The notes under the pieces: model-generated
What the model was told of the DNA's origin: nothing
The model's database searches: none
Seen by the model: only the letters and a program-made list of their open reading frames with translations
Made by a program: the position numbers and the translations under genes
NCBI GenBank assembly: GCA_020746995.1
Contig: JAGPXD010000002.1
Coordinates: 1,612,001-1,676,000, forward strand
Reading direction: 5' to 3'
Origin: Plectosphaerella cucumerina
Lineage: Eukaryota; Ascomycota; Sordariomycetes; Glomerellales; Plectosphaerellaceae
DNA length: 64,000 bases
Shown: positions 1 through 10,209 of the stretch, one piece after another
How the letters are laid out: each line of letters begins with the position of its first letter
Position numbering within the stretch: the first letter of the stretch is position 1

Positions 1-726
1 CTTCTCTACACTGCCGCTCCTCACCAGCTCAACATGCGCATGCCGCGCTGGGAGAACCAGATGTACGACCGAATGGACCCCGAGAGTGCCCGTGTCCTGC
101 ACAACCTGGAGATCGGAGGCCCTCCCAGCCACGTCTCAACTCACGAGACCGCTCCCACTGCCGACTCTGAGCGTGAGATTTACACCGCGAACGACCTCAC
201 TGTCGCACTCAACTCTCCCCAGAGCCGCCCTGTCTACGGCCATCCTGCCCAGCTCGCCCAGGCCGCCATGAACCACGGCTACCAGATCGTTGCCCACCAT
301 ACCCAGCAGGAAGCCGCCATTGCAGCCCAGAACAACGCCTCGCGCCAGGGTCTCATCGGAATGGAGTTGGAGCTTCGCAACGTCCGCCTCTGCGTCGACC
401 ACATCCTTCTGGAGCGCAAGATGAAAGATAAGGAGCGTGAGAAGCAGGAGCACCGCCTGGTGCGCAAGAACCGCCGCATCATCCGACAGGTCAGCCGTCA
501 TCTCCGTGAACTCCGCTGGCAGATGGAGGTCAGCAACGAACGTCTCGCAAAGGAGATCAGGGAGGCCGAGCGCCTTCAGTACGAGTTCCATGCTGCCCAG
601 GCCCGGCTTCAGGCCGAGGCTGACCGCGCTGGTCTGCCCGATGTCGCGGCTGTCAAGGCCGAGGCGGGCGAAGAGTTCATCCAGCTTCTGGGACACCTGC
701 TGGACGACGCGCCTGCCAACAACTAA
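1..726 (+). CDS. Coiled-coil protein of unknown function, 5' end cut by window edge
   Basis: The reading frame is open from the first base to TAA at 724-726. The gene or exon therefore probably begins outside the window. The first in-frame ATG is at 34, but a CAG at 24-26 could also be a splice acceptor, so the start is undecided. The visible product is about 230-241 residues. Its second half is highly charged (many Arg, Lys, Glu) and should form a long alpha-helical coiled coil. The first half is polar, with His-, Gln- and Ala-rich stretches. I see no signal peptide, membrane segment or enzymatic motif. Codon use is GC3-rich like the recognised genes here, which supports it being real. I do not recognise the family. 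Confidence 0.7.
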   Translation, partial: LLYTAAPHQLNMRMPRWENQMYDRMDPESARVLHNLEIGGPPSHVSTHETAPTADSEREIYTANDLTVALNSPQSRPVYGHPAQLAQAAMNHGYQIVAHHTQQEAAIAAQNNASRQGLIGMELELRNVRLCVDHILLERKMKDKEREKQEHRLVRKNRRIIRQVSRHLRELRWQMEVSNERLAKEIREAERLQYEFHAAQARLQAEADRAGLPDVAAVKAEAGEEFIQLLGHLLDDAPANN

Positions 727-1816
727 GTGGACGAAAGCTTTCGCTGTTTCCGCCAACGACAAGCCTACAATCAAGCGGGCGAGACGTTTTTGCAGCTACT
801 GCTGAGCACACAAGTCTGCCGACAAAAAAGCAGGCTCGTCACAACGGAGAGGAATGAACAAGGATGAGAAAACGAGAGACAAGCTTGCCGACATCACCGC
901 GCGAGCTCGTCACAGACGAGAAGGCAAACGAGAAGACGAACGAGAAGACGAACGAGAAGACGAACGAGAAGACGAACACGAAGAACAGAGACAAGCCCGC
1001 GAGAACCAAGTGGGCTCGACTCAGCGAAGGACCTGGACATGGAAGAGCAGACGATACAGAAGGATCGAGGAGCAAGAGGATCAAGTTATACACTGGATGG
1101 ACTCGCATACTGGATCAGATCGACTGCTGGACCAAGTCGCACGTTGGAGCTGGGAAACCGATTTGTAGAAAAACCTGGCCAGGAGAGCCGTTGTATGAGT
1201 TCGAGAAAGGGTTGCACACAGTCGCGTAGCTAGCTAAAGAGGTATCACACGCGCACAAGCCAACGGAAGTACATCGTGACATACTCTTCCATAGGCAGAA
1301 GCAAATGAACAACATCCTCGAGTGACCAGGCAAAGCACGTAGAGCAGGCATTGTGGTCGTGGTTGTTTGATTAAAAGTATCGGCCGGCGCCTATGGCGGA
1401 GAAGCCGGCTTCGTAACATGACGCCTTTCCTCTGTGGCCCAGACACATATCCGAGTCTAGTAAGTCGTACATCTTTCTCCGCTGGGAAGTCCGTCTGTGG
1501 CCCCCCAGCTGTCGTCCATCAGGACATGCCAAAGCAAAAAAAGCACCCAAGGGCTCGCGGCCCTTGTTTTGTCGAGGGGCTCTGTCCAAGAACCCCGTCT
1601 TCCATGCAACCTAGAATACATGGCTATTTCCATCCGCCGCCCGTTGTTCGTCATGAGAGGAGCATTGTACACGCCGACCGCCCCGCCAATTCAGGGGTGG
1701 GCGATCGACGAAAGTATTGGTTTTTGTGGTGGTATATATAGTACACAGCCCGTCTCGGCTTAGGAACCGAGTCGTGGCCTTGTTCGGTCATCGTTGCGCC
1801 AGGTATGTTGGTTGGC
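727..1816. other. Intergenic, convergent 3' flanks
   Basis: This stretch lies between the truncated coiled-coil gene and the 3' end of MGE1. It holds a 12-bp minisatellite (listed separately). Open frames here come from that repeat or are short and unsupported. I see no RNA gene. Confidence 0.6.
917..983. repeat. 12-bp tandem minisatellite
   Basis: Between five and six direct copies of the unit CGAGAAGACGAA follow each other. The first copy is slightly diverged and the last is truncated. The unit length is a multiple of three, so any overlapping frame shows a short charged repeat (for example Glu-Asp-Glu-Arg). I do not treat that as evidence of a protein. Confidence 0.85.
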
Positions 1817-2600
1817 TTATTTGTTCTTGACGACGCCGACCTTGGCGGCGCGCAGGATGCGGCCGTTGAGCTTGAAGCCCTTGGACTGGACGAAGAAGAC
1901 GAGGCCGTCCTCCTTGTCGGGCTGGGGCGTCATGAAGGTGGCCTCGTGCTCGTTGGGGTTGAACTTCTCGCCGTTGGGGTCGAAGCGCTCGAGGCCGTGC
2001 TTCTGGAGGGTGTTGAGGAGGACGGTCTCGGTCATCTTGAGGCCCTCGTACAGATTGGCGAGGTCCTTGGCGGCCTCGGGGGCGTCGGCGGCGGCGTTGA
2101 TCTTCTCGGCGGGGACAACGGCCAGGGCGCGGTCGAGGTTGTCGATGGAGTCGGTCAGGTCCTTGGCGAACTTCTGGATCGCGAAGTCGCGGGCGGACTT
2201 CATCTCGCGTGATTGCCGGTCCTGGAGGTTGCGGAAGTCGGCGACGGAGCGAAGGCACTTGTCCTGAGGGATGGGGTCAGTATGGATGTATGGGGAAGCT
2301 GGGTCACGGATAACAACAAACCTTCCAGTCAAGGGCCTCCTTCTCCTTGGCCTCGAGCTTCTTCTTCAGGACGTCGAGCTCAGTCTCGGCGGCGCCCTCC
2401 TTGGCAGCCTCACCCTCCTTGGGAGCCTCCTTGGGGGCCTCCTCGGAGCTGTACCATCTCGCAGCGGCAGGCTGAGCTGCTCTTAGCCGGAAAACGGGGG
2501 CGGCGGACTGGAACTGAGGACGAGCCAGGGAGGCGGCGGGAGAAGCCCTTGCGACAGAGCGGGTGGCACGAGCGCCAGTGGTGAGTGCTTGCCGCAGCAT
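1817..2600 (-). CDS. MGE1: Mitochondrial GrpE nucleotide exchange factor (Mge1)
   Basis: This is the nucleotide exchange factor of matrix Hsp70 (Ssc1). It releases ADP so that the import motor and folding cycle can continue. Two exons, 2600-2322 and 2263-1817, are separated by a 58-bp GT-AG intron. They give 241 residues, about the usual size for fungal Mge1. The first 50 or so residues are rich in Arg, Ala and Ser and end near a RWYSS sequence, a typical mitochondrial presequence. An acidic and Lys-rich coiled coil follows, then the GrpE head. The fungal GrpE sequence ADFRNLQDR is present, and near the C-terminus HEATFMTPQPD and GRILRAAKVGVV match the beta-domain. It shares a 629-bp divergent promoter region with RPB3. 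I saw no clear heat-shock element. Confidence 0.95.
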
Positions 2601-3229
2601 TTTAAAGATGTGTGAGGTGGTGAGGCGTTGGGGGGAGAGGAGGTTGTGGTCGTGTCGCGTGAGGGTGATGATGCCGTACGTAGTAGGGTGCTTGGGAAGC
2701 TTACTCGCCTCTCCGGTCGGGTTCATCTGCCAACTTAAGGGACGGCTCGATTGAATTTTTATCGGACCCCCCGGCCGCTGAATTCCGGAGCCGGGCCTTG
2801 GGCCACTTCTACCCATTTCCACCTCTGTCTGCCAATTTACCCGAAAATCTGCCATTAGCTGATGTTTACGTAACCCAGGCCTTGGCCCAGCCGTCGCCTT
2901 TTGGCCGGGCTTATCGGTTGCCGATAAAGAATCCAAGCCGACAGGTCGACCCCTGGACCAACGACGTGCATTGGCAGAGCTCCCCCAGGCTGAAAGGGCA
3001 CTTGCTCCAAGTTGTAGAGGCCGTCGCGTCGGCTTTGTCGCAAAATCTCCAGGCACGATATCACGTTCAACCACGGTCACCTTTCCTTGCAACCCCCACC
3101 CCCGCCTTCCACCATCGAGAAAGGCCGGCTGCCGCACCATTCACATATTGATGCTGGGCCTTCTCAACTTTTAATTCCTCCCATCCGGTCTTGCCCAGCC
3201 CCTCCTCATCAGGACCCCCAAATCTAGCC
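2601..3229. promoter_or_regulatory. Shared divergent promoter region of MGE1 and RPB3
   Basis: These 629 bp separate the two start codons and must hold both promoters. I see no perfect heat-shock triplet array, TATA box or other site that I would name with confidence. Confidence 0.5.
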
Positions 3230-4382
3230 ATGGACTTCGACCCCATGATGCTGGACGGCGATGCCGCTGGGCCGTCTGTCAAGATCTCAAACGTAGGATC
3301 GCGCCGCCTACACGTTGAATGGACGGGCGAGCAATACTGACAGCCTTTCCATGACAGACCGCCAGCGACCGGGTCGTTTTCAACCTGGCCAACTGCGACC
3401 TCTCCTTCGCCAACTCGATACGCCGCGTGATCCAAGCCGAAGTCCCAACCATCGCCGTCGACCTTGTCGAGATAGAATCGAACACGTCTGTTCTCGCCGA
3501 TGAGTTCATTGCGCATCGCCTCGGCCTCATTCCCCTTCACTCGAAGGATGTCAGCTCGCTACTCTACTCCCGCGACTGCGACTGCGAGCAGTACTGCGAC
3601 AACTGCTCCGTCCGGCTCACCCTGCACGCCAAGTGCACCGGCTCGGAAATCATGAAGGTGTACGCTAGCGACCTGGTGGTGGATAGTTTCCGCCAGAACG
3701 GCACTGTCGGTAACCCTGTCATCACCGACCCCGAGGGTCTCGGCTCGCTCATCTGCAAGCTGCGCACCGGCCAGGAGCTCAAGATCAACTGCATCGCGAA
3801 GAAGGGCATCGCAAAGGAGCATGCCAAGTGGATGCCCACGGCGGCCGTGGGCTTCGAGTACGACCCTCACAACAAGCTGCACCACCTGGATATGTGGTAC
3901 GAGACGAATTGGGCGGCAGAGTGGTAAGTGTGCCTTGGAAGATGAGCCGCGTCGTGCCGCGCAGTCATGCTGACAAATCTCTCCAAAGGCCCGACAGCAA
4001 GAACGCCCACCAAGAGGACCCCCCGCAAGAGAACGAGCCGTTCGACTACAACGCCGTGCCGTCCAAGTTCTACTTCGACGTCGAGAGTGCGGGCAACATT
4101 GAGCCCGACCAGATCATCCAGGAGGGCATCAAGATCATGCAGGAGAAGCTGGCCCTGGTGCTGCACACGCTCACAGGCGAGGCCGACACGGCCATGAACG
4201 GAGACGACTTTGATGGACCCCGCAGCCCTAACATGGCTATGGACGAGGGCGGCTGGCAGGACCAGGGCTACACCACGCCGTACAACGCCGGCAACCAGAG
4301 CTCGTGGGGTGGCAACAACGCGACGACGCCATACAACACGTCGACGCCGTACGGCGCATCTGGCTCATCCGGCTGGAACTAG
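3230..4382 (+). CDS. RPB3: RNA polymerase II subunit RPB3
   Basis: RPB3 pairs with RPB11 to form the alpha-like assembly platform of nuclear RNA polymerase II. Three exons (3230-3292, 3358-3923, 3989-4382) join in frame to 340 residues. The first exon encodes only 21 residues. The alpha-like motif NSIRRVIQAEVPT follows at the start of exon 2. The family zinc loop is intact, with Cys95, Cys97, Cys101 and Cys104 in CDCEQYCDNC. The C-terminal tail after about residue 280 is a low-complexity Gly/Asn/Ser/Thr/Tyr region that varies among fungi. Introns are 64 and 65 bp. It is divergent from MGE1 and convergent with DIC1. Confidence 0.96.
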
Positions 4383-4955
4383 AACAGGGCAGGCGGCGGG
4401 GTTGGCGTAAGGAGAGATTCTTTGCAAAACGGGACGAATCGGCGTTTTGGGTGGCCTTGCTGGGCATCTTGTACTAAATTACATCAGAAAAGCATGCTTC
4501 CTTGCTCTGTACAAACAGGCGTTCAGTACGCGGCTCTAGTGACTGGGGCCGAAGAAAGATGTCGTTGGCGAATGAGATGAACGTCAGACGTCCTTCGAAT
4601 GAGACGGCGTGACAAAAGATCAGCTGGATATCACAGCAAACAGCTAAAGGGCGCAAGCTGACAGTATGTGCGGGTAGACTTGTGTCTACCTCGGGCCATA
4701 AATTAAGTAGCAGGTCGTGCGCAGCCCGTGACCAGTCTGGGATATGAGAATACACGCAAAAAAATTGGCCCTTGAATCCAAACGCCTCGTGAGATGCAGC
4801 TTGCGCAAAATGAGCCTCGCCCCTCCCCAACGCCGCTGTCTATGGTATGCGTATGCGTGGTCTGCCGGTGGTAGTGCGCAGCAGGCTTCGTCCCCAAAGT
4901 CGCTCCTCCTCGTCTATGCCCATTGTTTCACGCCGTGGCGGCTGCCGGACGCCAT
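4383..4955. other. Intergenic, convergent 3' flanks of RPB3 and DIC1
   Basis: 573 bp that should contain the 3' UTRs of both neighbours. No coding or RNA gene signal was seen. Confidence 0.6.
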
Positions 4956-6139
4956 CTAAGCGCCGGTGACCTTTCTATACAGCGTCCGGTGCAACTCCAA
5001 AAATACAAATGTACAGATGGTTTGCCTGGGAGAGGGGGGTTAGCGGACGAGGCCGGTTGGGGGAAGGCGTCGACTTACGGTCCCAGCCGCAGGAAACTCG
5101 GCACCCAGCCCTTGAACATCCATCTCAGGCCCTCGTTCTGATAAATGGTGCGCAGGGTCTGTCCCAGGCCCTCGGTGCTCGTGGATGACATAACTCTCGT
5201 CTTGATGACGTCGACGGGGCTGGTGACTGTGGCGGCGGTGACACCGGCGAGGAAGGACGCGGTGAAGTGCGTCGTCATGTTGTCCTGCATGGGGGTGTTG
5301 CGGAGCAGGAGGCCCTTGAAGGTGTCGTAGCTGGCGAGCTGGCCGGCGGTCATGACGGCGGCGCGCATGCTGTTGGGCAGGACGCCGCGGAACCAGCTGA
5401 GGATGCCCTCGTCGCGGGCCATGCGCACCATGCCGTCGAGGGCGTGCTTGTAGTTGCGGCGCTCGGCGGCGGGCAGGGTCGCGTCCTGCTGCATGCGCAC
5501 GTTGAGGACGTCGGCGGCGTTGCCGGAGATGCCACCGATGAAGCCGGAGAAGGAGGCCATGGCGACGAGCGTGGGGAAGCGCGGCTGCTTGCCGTCGGGC
5601 GAGCGTTTGATGGCACGCTGCTTGAGCTCCTCGTAGACGCCGAACCGGACCGTCGAGTAGGTCATCTGGCGGAGGAGGGAAGCTGAGAGGCCGGCGTAGA
5701 GGCCCCCGAAGCCCTCGGTGCGGAGGATGTGCATGACGGTGCCGTTCATGTTCTTAGGGGCATCGGGCCCGCGGACCTGGAGGCGGACCTGGGACGCAAT
5801 GGGTGTCAGTTGCTTCTTTTGCGCGGGCTCCAAGCCTGAGGAGCTAGATGCACGTGGGGGGCGGGCAGTGAGGGCGGGATATCGTCATCGCGTACCTTGA
5901 CTGAGAAGGAGACCGGTCAGCATGAGTGAGCTCGGGGCGAGCGTCGGCGGCCGAGGGGATAACTCACCAAGATCCAGGGGATGTGTGACACAGGCGGCGA
6001 AGCTGCTCGCGCTGCCTCCGAACCAGAATGGGTAGCGCATGGCCGTTTTTGCCATCTTCTGCTTCTTCTGCTCTTCTCTCGCGGCCTTGGCGACGGCGGC
6101 GGCTTCGGACGCGGACGCCATGTCGGCGGTAGCTTGCAT
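4956..6139 (-). CDS. DIC1: Mitochondrial dicarboxylate carrier, with a 5-nt micro-exon
   Basis: Member of the mitochondrial carrier family in the inner membrane, exchanging malate or succinate for phosphate. Four exons: 6139-5968, 5900-5896, 5788-5079 and 5025-4956; joined product 318 residues. The first repeat starts with WFGGSASSF and needs the 5-nt exon TCAAG to complete the signature PLDLVKVRLQ. The second repeat has the degenerate GNAADVLNVR expected for this subfamily, and the third has SPVDVIKTR. The C-terminus GPQTICTFVFLELHR also matches the family. Introns are 67, 107 and 53 bp, all GT-AG, and both introns flanking the micro-exon have CTGAC branch points. Joining exon 1 directly to exon 3 shifts the frame and meets a stop after 11 codons. 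A second in-frame ATG at 6121 is also possible as the start. Divergent from MSF1. Confidence 0.94.
5896..5900 (-). other. DIC1: 5-nt micro-exon of DIC1
   Basis: The exon reads TCAAG on the minus strand, between a CAG acceptor (5903-5901) and a GTACGC donor starting at 5895. It supplies the last two bases of a Val codon and a Lys codon. The Lys is the conserved basic residue of the carrier signature Pro-x-Asp-x-x-Lys. The call rests on frame restoration plus family conservation. Confidence 0.88.
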
Positions 6140-6750
6140 CGTGGGGTGGGCGGCCTCTATGGGTGATAAGGGCGACGATTCGCAACGGCCAGGGCCATTC
6201 CGGGGGGATGAGTCGAAGCGGTGGGCGACTTTTCGTCTTGCTTCCTTTTTCCCACAGACGAAAGGGGGCGGGCTGCTGTGCGAGGGACCTCGAAGGGGGT
6301 GATGCGGTGGGCGAGGATAATGTCGGCTCTTAGAAGTTGGGGGAGTTGGAGAAGGCAGGGCCCTTGCAACTTTTTTTCCCGTCCGTTCCACGGGCAGCCC
6401 GCCGACTCGGGCGCGGGCTGCGTCATTCAACGCCGAGGTCATGGTTCCATGCCGCGCAGGGCGCCCGCTGCAGGTGACGGAGCCTCCACGCTTCAGCGCA
6501 CCCACCCAGCGGGCCAGAGCCGCTAGAACGTCACGGCCTGTGCTGGGCGACCCCTAGTGTGCCCGCCGCGTCTTATCTTATCAGGTCACGACGATCGTAT
6601 TTTTGGAGCTTCGTCGGCCAACTCAGTCATCCATCATCCGACATCCAAGGTGAACGACGGGGACGGCGCATTCGGAGACCTAGCCGCGGAAGCCTCGTAC
6701 TTGCTTCTATTCGATTGAGCTGGTCCCAATTGGACTGGAATACTGCAATC
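6140..6750. promoter_or_regulatory. Shared divergent promoter region of DIC1 and MSF1
   Basis: 611 bp lie between two divergent genes for mitochondrial proteins. A CCAAT pentamer lies close to the MSF1 start, near 6725, and could bind a HAP-type complex. This is a weak inference from one pentamer. Confidence 0.45.
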
Positions 6751-8282
6751 ATGCTTGGGCAGAGGACAGTTGCCGCGCAATGGCGAGGTATCACCCGCGC
6801 AGCAACGGCCTCTTCGAGGTCGCGAACATGCCGAGCTTCCCTACTGTCGCAAAGACAGTGGCATCGGGCATACTCATCTGGTGAGCACAGTTGACATCTT
6901 CTAGAAAGAGACGCACGCTAATCCATCGGCCAGACACCGCCTCATCTTCAAAGACCATCGAGATCAACGGCAAATCCTACACCACCGATAGCTGGTTCAA
7001 CCCCCCTCCAAACGTTCTCGACGCCACCTCGCGCAAGCTGCACCTGCAGAAGGACCACCCCGTATATATCACAAGACAGATCATTCAGTCCCAATTCCCC
7101 CAGCCGACATATAAGTACCACAACACCTTCGACCCCGTCGTCACAACACACCAGAACTTCGACTCGCTCGGCTTCCCGGCGGACCACCCGGGCAGGGCAA
7201 AGTCGGACACCTACTACATCAACAAGGACACTCTGCTACGGACACACACGAGCGCACACCAGGCGCAGACGTTCCAGGCGAACGAGAGCGAGGGGTACCT
7301 GATCAGCGCCGACGTCTACCGCCGCGACGCCATCGATCGGAGCCACTACCCCGTCTTCCACCAGATGGAGGGCGCCCGCGTCTGGGACCGCTCCCAGTAT
7401 CCCGACGGCAAGGTCGCCGAAGCCATCTGGGCCGATGTAGAAAAACTCCCCAAGCACGACGTCAAGGTCGAGGACCCGCACCCGCCGCACCATCCGGAGC
7501 GCAACCCGCTGCAGTCGGCGCACCACTCGCCCGCGGAAGCCGAGGCCGTCGGCGCCCACCTCAAGCGGTCGCTGGAGCTCATGGTCATTGAGATCTTCTC
7601 GCGCGCCAAGGCTGCCGCCGCAAAGGCCGACCCCTCCTACCAGGACGAGCCGCTCCGCATGCGCTGGGTCGAGGCCTACTTCCCCTTCACCAGCCCCAGC
7701 TGGGAGCTTGAGGTCTACTATGCCGGCGACTGGCTTGAGGTGCTGGGTTCGGGCGTCGTCAAGCACGAGATCCTCGCCAACGCCGGGATGCCCAACAAGC
7801 TCGGATGGGCGTTTGGCGTGGGCCTCGACCGCATCGCCATGCTGCTGTTCCAGATCCCCGACATCAGGCTGTTCTGGTCGCGCGACCCGCGCTTCCTCGG
7901 CCAGTTCGCCGGCGTGTCTGATGACTTGTCGTCGCTGCGCCGCTTCGTCAGCTTCTCAAAGTACCCGGCCGCCCCCAAGGACGTCTCCTTCTGGCTGCGC
8001 TCCGTGTCCGCGGCCGGCGGTAGCACAAAGGCGTCGGCGGCCGAATTCCATGAGAATGACTTCATGGAGCTCGTCCGCGACGTCGCTGGAGACAGAGTCG
8101 AGGATGTGCGCCTTGTTGATGAGTTCACGCATCCCAAGACGGGCCGTAAGAGCATGTGCTACCGCATCAACTACCGCAGTCTGGAGCGCACGTTGAGCGG
8201 CGAAGAGACGGGCGAGCTGCATGCCGAGGTCACCAGGCGACTAGTCGAGAAGCACGGCGTGGAGATCCGAGCACTGAAGTGA
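6751..8282 (+). CDS. MSF1: Mitochondrial phenylalanyl-tRNA synthetase
   Basis: This monomeric class II synthetase charges mitochondrial tRNA-Phe in the matrix. Two exons (6751-6880 and 6934-8282) around a 53-bp intron with branch point GCTAAT give 492 residues, close to the family length. The first 43 residues are Arg/Ser/Ala-rich with no acidic residues, a typical presequence. The class II core includes the motif 2 region YRRDAIDRSHYPVFHQMEG (172-190) and motif 3 around GLDRIAML (340-347), followed by a segment containing WSRDPRF. From about residue 383 (SFSKYPAAPKDVSFWL) to the end is the anticodon-binding FDX-ACB domain. A fungal acidic/His/Pro-rich insertion lies near residues 210-240. 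No frameshift or missing core motif is seen. Confidence 0.96.
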
Positions 8283-8555
8283 CGAGATGTGTATGTAAAT
8301 TAGAGCCATGTAACACCACAATATTGTAACATCAGGAGCATGTTGGAACGAATAGATGCATGTTTTAGCGCCACAATGTGTGGTCACTCGATTGTTTTTG
8401 ATGCTACGGCAGCAAAGCCGGATCAGGTCCTCCAAATAAAACACACAAGCCGAGGAGGTGCCGACTCCTTTTCCCAAACGCCATACTGGTTATGCTAATG
8501 AAATGAGAACCGCACGCCGTGTACAACGCCTACCCCAATGATCCATCCGCCTCGT

Positions 8556-9338
8556 CTAGTGCATCAGCTCGACGGGAGGCCGCGAGGTGTGTGCCATGAT
8601 GGGCTTCGCCGGCGCCGGAATGACAGGCTCGTCGGTCATGTCCTCGAGGCAGATGGCGGGTAGGTCGGCGACGGGGCTCGTGCCGGTGACCTCGGGTTGG
8701 TAGAGGAGGGTTGAGCTCCGGCTGCGGGTGGTCCTGTGACCGGCAGGGGCGTCGACGGGGCTGATGGGGGTGACGATGCCCGTGTCGGCAGCGCGGGAGG
8801 CCTCGTGGCGCAGCTTCGCGAGGGCGTCGGCGAGGTCCTCGGCGTGAACCATCTTGTTGGGAGCGTCCTCGAGGCGCATCTCCCAGCCGTGGGGAGGCGA
8901 AGGAGGCGGGGAGATGAAGAAGAGCTTGCCGGCGTCGGGGAGGGCGAGGTGGCTATCCGCGGGGTCGATGGGGGTCGGGGTGCCGAAGTAGACGCGGACG
9001 GTGTTGCCAAGGACGGCCTCGCCGTCCCAGACGCGGCGGACGGCGATGGCGGCGTCCTCGTCGAAGAAGGAGACGACGATGCGGCGGAAGGACTTGAACG
9101 GCGCCCAGGAGTGGATGGGGGCCGACTGAGTGATGAGATCGCGGATGGTCTGGAGGTTGTCGGGGCGGAAGACGGCGACGTCTTGGAGGTTGGTGAAGAG
9201 GAGGGTGTTGGAGGGCGGCGTCGGCTGCGTCAGGGGCGGCAGAGACGAGAGGTCCAGCTTCAGGGACTTGCCCGAGGCGGAGGAGCGGCGGGAGGAGAGG
9301 GGGCGCGAGGCCTCGAGTGTCGGAGATTGTGTCGCCAT
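8556..9338 (-). CDS. Calcipressin / RCAN-type calcineurin regulator
   Basis: Calcipressins bind calcineurin and modulate it in Ca2+ signalling. This gene is a single exon of 260 residues starting at a true ATG. The N-terminal half (about 44-125) is an RRM-like fold. It holds HSWAPFKSFRRIVVSF, which is characteristic of the family. The conserved ISPPPSPP motif, a phospho-regulated calcineurin-contact site in this family, is at residues 142-149, followed by HGWEMRLEDAPNK. A possible PxIxIT-like calcineurin docking peptide, PAICLE, lies at 227-232. The N-terminal 40 residues are Ser/Pro-rich and probably disordered. The yeast orthologue is Rcn1. Confidence 0.92.
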   Translation of the reverse strand: MATQSPTLEASRPLSSRRSSASGKSLKLDLSSLPPLTQPTPPSNTLLFTNLQDVAVFRPDNLQTIRDLITQSAPIHSWAPFKSFRRIVVSFFDEDAAIAVRRVWDGEAVLGNTVRVYFGTPTPIDPADSHLALPDAGKLFFISPPPSPPHGWEMRLEDAPNKMVHAEDLADALAKLRHEASRAADTGIVTPISPVDAPAGHRTTRSRSSTLLYQPEVTGTSPVADLPAICLEDMTDEPVIPAPAKPIMAHTSRPPVELMH

Positions 9339-10112
9339 TGCGAAGATGTGATGTGTGTGGTTATTTTGTGGTGGGAGAGGTATCGGTGGCCTCTGGGTAT
9401 GTCGTGGCGAGGAAGCCTGTTGCGACGGCGAGGCTGGAACAAGAGGGTGGCGAGGCTGGGTTGGCCGGGTGCTGGTAGATATTTGGACGTTGGAGAGTGG
9501 GGGTTCAGAGTGGCTTTTGCCAAGTGCTGTATTTGCTGTGGTGCAGAGTGCAGAGTGCAGGACGAGAAGTGTGACACGAAGGCAGAAGAGAGGGAGGAAG
9601 GATTATATGTAGGGGAAGGAGTGCGAGCGGCCGCGATGTCGTGGATTGGGGCGGTGTTGCGCCGAGGGGAGGGGGGTTCCATGCCTCCCGTCACCTTCCA
9701 TGTCCATCCGGAGGCGTGCCCGCTGTACGAGAGAGGGGCGCGGGACGCTGCGAGGCGGTGCAAGTTCGGCCTGTGGAGATTTCACACGCAGCGTCTCCCG
9801 TACTGGACCGTCACGTTGCCTCTGCCGCCAGGGGCTTGGCGCCCAGCGCCCCCGCCAAAGGAAACCAGACCGACCGCCCGACCGCCCGCAGACCGGGCTC
9901 GCTCAAAGTGTCAGCACACCAACGCAGCCATCGTTCGCGGTCGTTCGGGACCGCCGCAGGCCCCGGCTTGGCTCCCTCTGGGAATGCTGAGGATTCTGAC
10001 ATGATCAGAAGAGCAGAAAAGACTGGACTGGATCAAAAGACTTAAGAACAGCTGTTGTAACAAGAAAATAGCGAGCCGTCAGGGCCAAGGTCAAAACGGC
10101 AAAAAGAGAGTT
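9339..10112. other. Intergenic upstream of calcipressin
   Basis: A GC-rich stretch that should contain the calcipressin promoter. Several open frames cross it, but none shows a recognisable domain or splicing partner. Confidence 0.55.
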
Positions 10113-10209
10113 TGATGAGGACGAGACTTGAACTCGCGCGGGTTGCCCCACCAGGAATGTCGTTAAGGTGACCTTAACCTGGCGCCATAACCAACTCGGC
10201 CACCTCACC
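10113..10209 (-). tRNA. tRNA-Leu (anticodon AAG) with a 15-nt intron, copy 1
   Basis: The minus strand folds into a class II tRNA. The acceptor stem pairs GGTGAGG with CCTCATC (one G-U), with discriminator A73. The D stem is GCC/GGC, the anticodon stem CCAGG/CCTGG, and the long variable arm is a GGG/CCC hairpin. The T arm is GCGAG-TTCAAGT-CTCGT. The anticodon loop reads TT-AAG-G, then a 15-nt intron (10171-10157) just after position 37, then T38. The long arm, A73 and AAG anticodon indicate leucine (CUU codons). The intron carries CCTTAA, complementary to the anticodon region. A T5 run downstream on the minus strand can end Pol III transcription. An identical copy lies at 38304-38400. Confidence 0.95.

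Noticed and set aside
854..1168. 104-codon frame with Glu-Asp-Glu-Arg repeats
   Set aside because: The repeat peptide follows directly from the 12-bp minisatellite. The rest has no conserved character, and the frame overlaps another of similar length.
5789..5967. One single intron in DIC1 in place of two introns plus a micro-exon
   Set aside because: It shifts the frame, stops after 11 codons and removes Val-Lys from the carrier signature.
8736..10004. 422-codon frame antisense to calcipressin
   Set aside because: Most of it lies opposite a well-supported coding exon. It is a mirror of GC-rich codon positions, with Gly/Glu/Val-rich repetitive content.
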